From assembly GCA_958419975.1 (NCBI GenBank), contig CATZIG010000123.1:1-5982 (forward strand): a DNA stretch of 5,982 nucleotides. The letters run 5' to 3'. Below the pieces are notes generated by a model. It saw only the letters and a list, made by a program, of their open reading frames with translations. It did no database searches and was not told the origin of the DNA. How positions within the stretch are numbered: the first letter of the stretch is position 1; the number at the start of each line of letters is the position of its first letter. Of this stretch, positions 1-4,988 are shown in pieces. Made by a program: the position numbers and the translations under genes. The DNA comes from an uncultured Collinsella sp. (GTDB lineage Bacteria > Actinomycetota > Coriobacteriia > Coriobacteriales > Coriobacteriaceae).

Positions 1-906
1 CATATCCATATCGACTTTAAGGACCCCGCGCTGCGCCAGACGATTGCGCTCGGTATCCCGACGCTGCTCGCCACGGTGTGCATGTTTGTCTCGACTTCTA
101 TCACCAACGCTGCCGCGCTGGTGGTCCAGCCCGAGACGGGTCCTTCCGTCATCGCCTATGCGCGCCTGTGGTACACGCTACCCTACGCGCTGATTGCTGC
201 CTCGCTTTCGACGGCGCTCTATACCGAGCTCTCTCACGACGCACAGGAGAAGGATTACGACAGCGTTCGCACGGGCATTTCGCGTGGCGTCGCCCAGATG
301 CTGTTCTTCCTGATTCCGTTCGCGCTGTACCTGATTGTCTTCGCGCGTCCGCTCAACATGATCTACTGTGCTGGCAAGTTCGATGAATCCGGCGTGACGC
401 TGGTGTCCGAGTACCTTGTCTACCTGGCGTTCTCGCTGCCGCTCTACGGCGTGGTCGTATTGATGCAGAAGAGCTTCTCTGCCTTGCTCGACATGAAGCC
501 CTATAGCCGCTATTGCCTGTATTCCGCCATCGTCCAGGCCGGCTCGGTTCTGCTGTTTGGCGTTGTGCTGGGCTTCGGTATGCCGGCAATCGCGCTTTCG
601 TATGTCGTCGACTACGTGATCTTGGTCGGATGTTCGCTATGGTGGCTGCGTCGTCGTCTGCGTGGCCTTCAGGTCAAATCTATCCTGCATGGCGGTTTCT
701 TTGGCCTTTTGCTCGGTGGCCTGGGTGCTGCCGCAGGCGCCGGCGTCATGTGGGCGCTTGAGCACTTTGTCGGGGCACTTGGCGGCTCGATTCTGATTAC
801 TCTTGGCTACGTTTGCGTTGCGGGTGTCGTCTCGCTTGCTGTTACCTTTGGCCTTGCCGTCGTCCTTAAGATGCCCGAGGTCTCGGCGCTGCTTCGTCGC
901 AAGTAG
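1..906 (+). CDS. murJ: MurJ/MviN-family lipid II flippase, C-terminal part (5' end outside window)
   Basis: The frame is open from base 1 to TAG at 904-906 and gives 301 residues. MurJ proteins are usually about 500-550 residues, so roughly the C-terminal 55-60% is present. An internal GTG at 76 is not the start, because the preceding codons (HIHIDFKDPALRQTIALGIP) continue the same family pattern. MurJ moves lipid-linked peptidoglycan precursor across the cytoplasmic membrane. Visible signs are many hydrophobic spans (about residues 14-40, 53-73, 97-116, 132-155, 174-211, 232-252, 262-288), the MviN-like segment YARLWYTLPYALIAASLSTA followed by a polar LSHDAQEKDYDS stretch, the conserved ARPLNMIYCAGKFDES loop, and an LMQKSFSALLDMKPYSR segment like the family's 'raFyAl.dtrtP'. 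A basic WWLRRRLRGL follows. The last two spans fit the extra C-terminal helices of MurJ. It abuts uvrC directly. Other MOP-superfamily flippases are possible but fit less well. Confidence 0.85.
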   Translation, partial: HIHIDFKDPALRQTIALGIPTLLATVCMFVSTSITNAAALVVQPETGPSVIAYARLWYTLPYALIAASLSTALYTELSHDAQEKDYDSVRTGISRGVAQMLFFLIPFALYLIVFARPLNMIYCAGKFDESGVTLVSEYLVYLAFSLPLYGVVVLMQKSFSALLDMKPYSRYCLYSAIVQAGSVLLFGVVLGFGMPAIALSYVVDYVILVGCSLWWLRRRLRGLQVKSILHGGFFGLLLGGLGAAAGAGVMWALEHFVGALGGSILITLGYVCVAGVVSLAVTFGLAVVLKMPEVSALLRRK

Positions 907-2853
907 GTGCGTGTGGCCGGTCACGACAACATTCCAACACTCGCCGAGCAGGTTTCGCGCGTTCCCACGCAGCCCGGATGTTACCTTTGGAAAGATGCCA
1001 AGGGCGATGTCATCTACGTTGGCAAGGCAAAAAACCTGCGTTCCCGTATGCGCCAGTACGTGACACTGCAGGATGAGCGTCAAAAGATCCCGCTGATGAT
1101 GCAGCTGGTGGCGAGCTTTGACTATATCGTGGTGGAGACCGAGCACGAGGCGTTGGTGCTCGAGCGCAATTTGATTGGTCAGTACCATCCGTACTTTAAC
1201 GTCGACCTCAAGGATGACAAGAGCTACCCCTTTATCGCCATTACAAAGGGCGACCTGTATCCCGCTATCAAATACACGCGTGAGCGTCATAAGCCGGGAA
1301 CGCGCTATTTTGGACCCTATACCGATAGCCGTGCGGCACGTGAGACGATAGATACGCTGCGCAAGGTTATCCCCATCTGCTCTGCATCCTGTGCGGAGTG
1401 GCGTCGTTGTCGCCGTATCATCGAGTCCCACAAGGGCGAGGAAGACATCGTCAATATGATTTGCGCACAAAACGGGCGTCCCTGCTTCGACTACCATGTC
1501 GGGCGCGGGCCGGGTGCGTGTGTCGGCGCGATTTCCCCGGCAGACTATGCCAAGAACGTCAAGCGTGTCGAGCGCTTTTTGTCGGGCCATCGCAAGGATG
1601 TCGTCGACGAGCTGACTTCCGAGATGGCGGATGCCGCCGAGGCACTCGATTTTGAGCGCGCGGCACGCGTCAAGCGTCGTTTGGAGGTCATCAGGGGTCT
1701 GGACGACCGTCAGCAAGTCGTTTTTCCCTCCAGTGTCGATATCGATGTCATCGGTTTCTATCGCGAGGAGACCATCTCTGCCGCTTGCGTCTTTGTCGTG
1801 CGTGAGGGCCGAACAGTTCGCACCTGCGAGTTCATTCTCGACAAGGGTCTTGATGTTGACGAGGAAGAGCTCCAGTCGGGCTTTCTTAAGCGCTATTACG
1901 ACGAGACGGCTGATATTCCAGCTGAGATAAACCTCTCTGTCGAGCTTGAGGATGCGGAGGCGCTGGGGGAGTGGCTTGCAGGCAAGCGCGAGCGTTCCTG
2001 CCATCTCCATAGGCCGCAGCGTGGCGAAAAGCACCGTTTGCTCGATATGGCATCCAAAAATGCGCGCCATGCCCTCATGCGCTACATGATGCGAACGGGG
2101 TACGCTGACGACCGCACCAATCAAGCGCTCCTGGAGCTCGAAAGCGCGCTGGCGCTGCCGGCGCCGCCGATGCGTATCGAGTGCTTCGATATCTCGACGC
2201 TGCACGGAACCTTTACCGTCGCCTCGATGGTGGTGTTTACCAACGGACGCGCCGACAAGAGCCAGTACCGTCGTTTCAAAATTCAGGCCGAATTGGACGA
2301 GGCAAACGACTTCGTGTCGATGTCCGAGGTTTTGGGACGACGCTATGCTCCCGAGCGCATGGCCGACGAGCGCTTTGGCTCGCGCCCCGATTTGCTCGTT
2401 GTCGATGGCGGTAAGCCGCAATTGACCGCTGCGATCAAGCAACTTGAGGCTCTTGGGCTCGATATACCAGTTTGTGGCTTGGCAAAGGCCGATGAGGAGG
2501 TTTTCGTGCCTTGGGACGAGACTCCCGTCGTGCTTCCGACCGGGTCCGCGTCGCTCTATCTAATTAAACAGGTGCGCGATGAATCGCACCGTTTTGCCAT
2601 CACATTCCATCGTGAGTTGCGTGATAAAGCCATGACAGTTTCGGTACTCGATGACGTTCCAGGCGTGGGACCCACCAGAAAACGTGCCCTTATGCGCCAT
2701 TTTGGCTCGATGAAGCGTTTGCGCGCGGCGAGCGAGCAAGAGATCGCGGAAGTTCGCGGCATACCTGCCGATGTTGCCAAGGCGGTCCACGAGGCGCTCG
2801 TTGCGTGGAATGCCGAGCGCGCCGAGGCGGCGGCTGGCCATTCCGATAGCTAA
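907..2853 (+). CDS. uvrC: UvrC, excinuclease ABC subunit C
   Basis: The dual-incision nuclease of nucleotide excision repair: with UvrB bound at a lesion it cuts 3' and then 5' of the damage. The 648 residues are slightly longer than E. coli UvrC (610). Domains in order: GIY-YIG nuclease about 19-100 (GCY at 24-26, YVG at 37-39, KAKNLRSR, EALVLERNLI at 81-90); cysteine-rich linker 156-206; UvrB-binding UVR motif about 228-265; RNase H-like nuclease about 275-575 with all expected acidic/His residues (D428 in ECFDIS, D468 in NDF, D500 in VVDGGKPQL, H561 in RDESH); tandem helix-hairpin-helix about 580-633 (VPGVGPTRKRAL, RGIPADVAKAV). The linker is unusual: the GRC of the usual RPC...GRCxxPC motif is GRG (G201), and an insertion of about 20 residues adds cysteines. 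Start: GTG 907 directly follows the murJ stop, suggesting re-initiation. GTG 913 (646 aa) has the better upstream AGG (905-907, 5-nt gap) and is equally possible. No rapZ or whiA follows. Confidence 0.97.
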   Translation: MRVAGHDNIPTLAEQVSRVPTQPGCYLWKDAKGDVIYVGKAKNLRSRMRQYVTLQDERQKIPLMMQLVASFDYIVVETEHEALVLERNLIGQYHPYFNVDLKDDKSYPFIAITKGDLYPAIKYTRERHKPGTRYFGPYTDSRAARETIDTLRKVIPICSASCAEWRRCRRIIESHKGEEDIVNMICAQNGRPCFDYHVGRGPGACVGAISPADYAKNVKRVERFLSGHRKDVVDELTSEMADAAEALDFERAARVKRRLEVIRGLDDRQQVVFPSSVDIDVIGFYREETISAACVFVVREGRTVRTCEFILDKGLDVDEEELQSGFLKRYYDETADIPAEINLSVELEDAEALGEWLAGKRERSCHLHRPQRGEKHRLLDMASKNARHALMRYMMRTGYADDRTNQALLELESALALPAPPMRIECFDISTLHGTFTVASMVVFTNGRADKSQYRRFKIQAELDEANDFVSMSEVLGRRYAPERMADERFGSRPDLLVVDGGKPQLTAAIKQLEALGLDIPVCGLAKADEEVFVPWDETPVVLPTGSASLYLIKQVRDESHRFAITFHRELRDKAMTVSVLDDVPGVGPTRKRALMRHFGSMKRLRAASEQEIAEVRGIPADVAKAVHEALVAWNAERAEAAAGHSDS

Positions 2854-2877
2854 ACACGAGCCTAAACTACTGATATA

Positions 2878-2922
2878 CATGATTGCGTGATTTTCAACCA
2901 TTTATTTCGCCATGATTGCCTG
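2878..2922. repeat. Direct repeat CATGATTGCnTG, two copies 33 bp apart
   Basis: CATGATTGC occurs at 2878-2886 and again at 2911-2919. Both copies are followed by one variable base and TG, so 11 of 12 positions match. The repeat lies in the A+T-richer stretch just after uvrC and about 32-75 bases upstream of the candidate -35 box. The spacing is close to three helical turns, so both copies would face nearly the same side of DNA. That would fit a dimeric regulator, but no regulator gene is in view and the repeat is short enough to arise by chance. Confidence 0.35.
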
Positions 2923-2945
2923 CTGGTTTCGGGTTTTATTAACGC

Positions 2946-2957
2946 TAAAACGTTTGA
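2946..2957. promoter_or_regulatory. Candidate operator: CpG-centred palindrome over the -35 box
   Basis: The sequence TAAAACGTTTGA contains the perfect 8-bp palindrome AAACGTTT (2948-2955), flanked by symmetric T and A. It overlaps the first bases of the candidate -35 hexamer TTGACT (2954-2959). A central CG within A/T-rich arms is typical of LacI/GalR-family operators. It matches the core of the CcpA-type cre consensus but not its outer positions. A repressor bound here would block polymerase at the transporter promoter. This is inference from symmetry and position only. Confidence 0.3.
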
Positions 2958-2985
2958 CTGACCCAAGTGAAAACCCTGCTATCCT
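2954..2985 (+). promoter_or_regulatory. Candidate sigma-70-type promoter of the ABC importer operon
   Basis: TTGACT (2954-2959, 5/6 to the -35 consensus) is followed by TGCTATCCT, which reads as an extended -10: TGC at 2977-2979 plus TATCCT at 2980-2985. The gap between hexamers is 20 bases, longer than ideal. The extended TGn may compensate, or TGCTAT (2977-2982, 17-base gap) may serve as the -10. Transcription would begin near 2991, just where the 5' arm of the leader's first helix begins, which supports the placement. The predicted 5' UTR is about 225 nt. Confidence 0.45.
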
Positions 2986-3016
2986 GCGGGTTGACGAAGA
3001 CTGATATCTCACCTCG

Positions 3017-3099
3017 CCGATACATACTGTCTGGCGAATCGTTTGTCAACGAATTCGGTGAACGGTAGTAAATACCGTTCAAGCGGATGTATGTATCGG
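3017..3099. repeat. Perfect 11-bp inverted repeat with 61-base spacer
   Basis: CCGATACATAC (3017-3027) is the exact reverse complement of GTATGTATCGG (3089-3099), and a further G-U pair is possible at 3016/3100. The enclosed DNA contains its own 9-bp hairpin at 3059-3081. In RNA the arms would bring together two distant parts of the leader and disrupt both the 3014-3018/3033-3037 helix and the base of the 3098-3116 hairpin. In DNA the arms could instead be two inverted protein-binding half-sites. Confidence 0.6.
3059..3081. repeat. Perfect 9-bp hairpin in the leader
   Basis: TGAACGGTA (3059-3067) and TACCGTTCA (3073-3081) are exact reverse complements around the 5-base loop GTAAA. It is the most compact uninterrupted hairpin in the leader and would persist in either alternative fold of the neighbouring helices. 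No T-run follows, so it is not an intrinsic terminator. Confidence 0.6.
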
Positions 3100-3195
3100 T
3101 CGCCGAGCGCGGCACCTCAGTTGGGTTCGTCGGTAGGTAAGGTATATATCGTCCGCAAGTTGCGCGGGGGCAAGTCTAGGTGCTCCCGAGTAAGA

Positions 3196-3214
3196 TTCTC
3201 TATTGATAGGAGAA
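3196..3214 (+). promoter_or_regulatory. Shine-Dalgarno site of the binding-protein gene, inside a hairpin
   Basis: AGGAGA at 3208-3213 lies 4 bases before ATG 3218 and fixes that codon as the start, over an in-frame TTG at 3203 that lies before this site. The bases TTCTCT (3196-3201) can pair with GGAGAA (3209-3214; five Watson-Crick pairs plus one U-G) around the 7-base loop ATTGATA, hiding most of the ribosome binding site. The stem is modest, so it may open easily or be controlled by the upstream leader. Confidence 0.6.
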
Positions 3215-3217
3215 GAC

Positions 3218-4831
3218 ATGGCCATCATCAACAAGGGTATGTCCAGGCGTTCGTTCCTCGGCCTCACCGGCAGCGTCGCTGCTGTCGCAGGGCTTGGTCT
3301 CACCGGCTGCGGTGGCAGCTCTAGCGACGAGGGTTCCGCTTCCGGTTCCACCGATTCCGCCAACCGTGGCGGCGGCGTGATCACCGCTGGTTCCGCTTAC
3401 GCTCCGTCCAGCTTCGATCCCGCCAGCACCGGCTCCGCTGTGGGCCTGGGTGCTAACTGGCACGTCGTCGAGGGCCTCTACGGCATCGATTACCACGACT
3501 ACAGCACCTTCAACGAGCTCGCCACCGACGATCCTAAGTCCGTGGACGACACCACTTTCGAGGTCACCATCCGCAAGGGCGCCAAGTTCTCCGATGGCAC
3601 CGAGGTCACCGCTGACGATGTCGTTGCCTCCTACACCGCTTGCGCCGCTTCCGCTACCTATGCTCCGTTCTTCCAGCCCTTCGAGTCCATCGAGGCCAAG
3701 GACGCCAGCACCGTGACGGTCAAGACCAAGGTCCCCAACTTCTCCCTGCTCAAGGATCGTCTGGCCATCGTCCGCGTTACCCCGGCCACCCAGACCGAGG
3801 AGGATCGCGCCAAGCAGCCGATCGGCTCCGGCCCCTGGATGTACGACTCTATCTCCGATACCGAGATCACCCTGGTTCCCAACCCCGAGTACAACGGTGA
3901 GTATGCTGCCGAGGATAAGAAGATCCAGTACAGCATCCTGACCGACCCCACCGCTCGCGTTACCGCTCAGCAGGAGGGCTCCACGCTCGTTATGGAGCTC
4001 GTTACCGCTGATGCCGTCGACCAGCTCGAGAGCGCCGGCTGCAAGATCGATAACGTTCAGGGTTTCGGCACCCGCTTCATCATGTTCAACGTCGCCAAGG
4101 AGCCTTGGAACAACGTCAAGGTCCGTCAGGCCGTCATGTATGCGCTCGATACCGAGAAGATGGTCAGCAACACTTTCGCCGGCCTTGCCACCGCTGCCAG
4201 CTGCTACCTGCCCAAGAGCTTCACCAACTATCATGAGGCTTCCACGGTGTACAAGACCGACGCCAAGAAGGCTAAGAAGCTCATCGAGGAGTCTGGCATC
4301 ACCCCGGGTGCCATCACCCTGCGCACCACCGACAACGAGCAGATTAAGGGCACGGCCGCCCAGGCCAAGAACGACCGCGACGCCCCCGGCTTCGACGTGA
4401 CCATCCAGACCGATACCTCGCCGGCCACTTACGCTGCCATCGACGGCGGCGAGGCCTACGATATCCTCCTTGCCCCTGGCGATCCTTCCTGCTTCGGCGC
4501 CGACCCCGACCTGCTGCTCAACTGGTGGTACGGCGACAACGTCTGGATGCAGACCCGTTGCCCGTGGAAGGAGTCCGCTGAGTGGCAGAAGCTCCACGGC
4601 CTCATGGACGAGGCTCTTGCCGCCGAGGGCGACGAGCAGCAGAAGAAGTGGAACGAGTGCTTTGACATCATTGCCGACAACGCCGTTCTGTACCCCGTTG
4701 TCCACGTCAAGACCGTCTCCGCTTCCTGGGACGATCCGTCCACTGCGCCCAACGGCGAGGCCCTCGATGGCTTCAAGGGCATCGGCACGACGAGCATGTC
4801 CTTCAGGGGCGTTGCGACCGTCAAGGCGTAA
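3218..4831 (+). CDS. Family-5 (peptide/nickel-type) ABC transporter solute-binding lipoprotein, Tat-type signal
   Basis: A 537-residue extracytoplasmic binding protein that captures substrate, most likely peptides, for the permeases encoded next. The signal region has a twin-arginine motif SRRSFLG (9-15), a hydrophobic Ala/Gly stretch (16-27) and lipobox LTGC with C31 as the lipidated residue, followed by a Ser/Gly-rich tether (32-54). This indicates Tat export as a folded protein and anchoring to the outer membrane face. The mature part shows family-5 landmarks: ITAGSAYAPSSFDPAS near the start, VVEGLYG (83-89), FEVTIRKGAKFSDGTEVTAD (114-133), PIGSGPWMY (201-209), FIMFNV and VRQAVMYALDTEKM (302-315), YDILLAPGDP (414-423). 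Length is typical of DppA/OppA relatives. Codons are strongly biased (Lys almost all AAG, Ile almost all ATC), as in highly expressed genes and unlike uvrC. Start ATG 3218 is set by the AGGAGA before it. Peptide versus nickel or other ligand cannot be decided from sequence alone. Confidence 0.93.
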   Translation: MAIINKGMSRRSFLGLTGSVAAVAGLGLTGCGGSSSDEGSASGSTDSANRGGGVITAGSAYAPSSFDPASTGSAVGLGANWHVVEGLYGIDYHDYSTFNELATDDPKSVDDTTFEVTIRKGAKFSDGTEVTADDVVASYTACAASATYAPFFQPFESIEAKDASTVTVKTKVPNFSLLKDRLAIVRVTPATQTEEDRAKQPIGSGPWMYDSISDTEITLVPNPEYNGEYAAEDKKIQYSILTDPTARVTAQQEGSTLVMELVTADAVDQLESAGCKIDNVQGFGTRFIMFNVAKEPWNNVKVRQAVMYALDTEKMVSNTFAGLATAASCYLPKSFTNYHEASTVYKTDAKKAKKLIEESGITPGAITLRTTDNEQIKGTAAQAKNDRDAPGFDVTIQTDTSPATYAAIDGGEAYDILLAPGDPSCFGADPDLLLNWWYGDNVWMQTRCPWKESAEWQKLHGLMDEALAAEGDEQQKKWNECFDIIADNAVLYPVVHVKTVSASWDDPSTAPNGEALDGFKGIGTTSMSFRGVATVKA

Positions 4832-4880
4832 GACTCGCTTGAGTCTGTATGCAGGATGTCGGTCGTTGGGACCGTATCCT
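4831..4880 (+). repeat. Two hairpins directly after the binding-protein stop codon
   Basis: The first is AGACTC (4831-4836) with GAGTCT (4841-4846) around GCTT. It is a perfect 6-bp stem whose first base is the last base of the TAA stop. The second combines AGGAT (4853-4857) with ATCCT (4876-4880) outside and CGGTC (4860-4864) with GACCG (4870-4874) inside, around the loop GTTGG, with a small internal loop between the two helices. Neither is followed by a T-run. They probably protect the 3' end of the binding-protein message rather than terminate it. Confidence 0.55.
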
Positions 4881-4890
4881 CATAGTTGAA

Positions 4891-4929
4891 ACAAAGACCC
4901 GGGCGGCAACGATGTCGCTCGGGTCTTGT
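4891..4929 (+). terminator. Strong hairpin between binding-protein and permease genes (attenuator or mRNA stabiliser)
   Basis: AAGACCCGGGCGGC (4894-4907) pairs with GTCGCTCGGGTCTT (4914-4927): 14 bp including two G-U pairs around the 6-base loop AACGAT. ACA/TGT extends the stem past one bulged A. It is the strongest hairpin in the window. On the + strand it is followed by GTAATGAG, not a T-tract, so it would be at most a leaky terminator. On the - strand it is followed by TTTGTTTC, but no - strand gene is visible to terminate. Between a binding-protein gene and its permease gene, such hairpins commonly set unequal expression by blocking 3' exonucleases or causing partial termination. That role is inferred. 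Confidence 0.55.
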
Positions 4930-4930
4930 A

Positions 4931-4969
4931 ATGAGTATCCGTACTCATATACCAGTTGGTCCTACCGAC
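4931..4969 (+). repeat. Two further small hairpins upstream of the permease gene
   Basis: ATGAGTA (4931-4937) pairs perfectly with TACTCAT (4942-4948) around TCCG, which fits the UNCG tetraloop pattern. It is followed by GTTGGT (4955-4960) with ACCGAC (4964-4969; one U-G pair) around CCT. They complete a run of five consecutive hairpins from the stop codon at 4831 to just before the permease ribosome binding site. The last stem is short and could be chance. Confidence 0.45.
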
Positions 4970-4975
4970 AAAAGA

Positions 4976-4983
4976 AAGGGGAG
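4976..4983 (+). promoter_or_regulatory. Shine-Dalgarno site that sets the permease start
   Basis: AAGGGGAG lies 5 bases before GTG 4989. An in-frame TTG at 4956 lies upstream of this site and would place it inside the coding region, so GTG 4989 is preferred. The protein then begins MNNLLRLIGRRL, a normal N-terminus for DppB/OppB-type permeases. Confidence 0.8.
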
Positions 4984-4988
4984 AGAAC

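Larger units (their letters stand above)
2990..3217 (+). promoter_or_regulatory. Long structured 5' leader of the solute-binding protein gene
   Basis: This region has no plausible gene and is rich in inverted repeats readable as RNA helices: 2990-2998 with 3042-3050 (9 bp, one G-U); 3014-3018 with 3033-3037 (TCGCC/GGCGA); 3017-3027 with 3089-3099 (11 bp, perfect); 3059-3067 with 3073-3081 (9 bp, perfect); 3098-3116 (7 bp with one bulged C); 3154-3157 with 3161-3164 (4 bp); 3165-3171 with 3182-3188 (7 bp, one G-U); and 3196-3201 with 3209-3214, which covers the Shine-Dalgarno. Several exclude one another: 3017-3018 is shared by two helices, 3098-3099 by two, and 3017-3027 sits inside the loop of the first helix while its partner lies outside. 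This is the layout of a switchable leader. I could not match it to a known riboswitch or T-box, because their conserved cores are absent. The helices are read from sequence; folding and function are inferred. Confidence 0.45.

Noticed and set aside
637..2442. Long open frame on the - strand (about 601 codons) opposite murJ and uvrC
   Set aside because: It lies antisense to clearly recognisable uvrC and murJ, its translation shows no family pattern, and such antisense openness is a by-product of biased codons in G+C-rich genes.
2854..2945. Intrinsic terminator for uvrC
   Set aside because: Only a weak AACCA/TGGTT pairing with a long loop is present. The TTTTATT at 2934-2940 is not preceded by a stable stem. 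Termination may be factor-dependent or read through.
2991..3028. TTGACG at 2991 as a -35 box
   Set aside because: No acceptable -10 occurs at 15-20 bases; CATACT at 3023 is 26 bases away. The TTGACG is better explained as part of the first leader helix.
3121..3148. Second promoter: TTGGGT (3121-3126), 16 bases, TATATA (3143-3148)
   Set aside because: The -35 matches only 3/6 and the -10 4/6, clearly weaker than the site at 2954-2985. It is not listed as a feature, though if real it would shorten the leader to about 65 nt.
3203..3217. TTG at 3203 as start of the binding protein
   Set aside because: The Shine-Dalgarno AGGAGA lies after it and points to ATG 3218, and the five extra residues would precede a normal Tat signal.
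2990..3217. T-box or a known riboswitch in the leader
   Set aside because: The T-box antiterminator core and the conserved cores of the common riboswitch classes I could recall are not found, so only a generic structured leader is reported.
3200..4705. Long open frame on the - strand (about 501 codons) opposite the binding-protein gene
   Set aside because: Its composition is dominated by Gly, Val, Leu, Asp and Ala with no motifs, mirroring the biased codons of the + strand gene. No ribosome binding site or domain supports it.
4956..4988. TTG at 4956 as start of the permease
   Set aside because: No ribosome site lies before it, while AAGGGGAG at 4976-4983 fits GTG 4989. The extra residues do not resemble permease N-termini.
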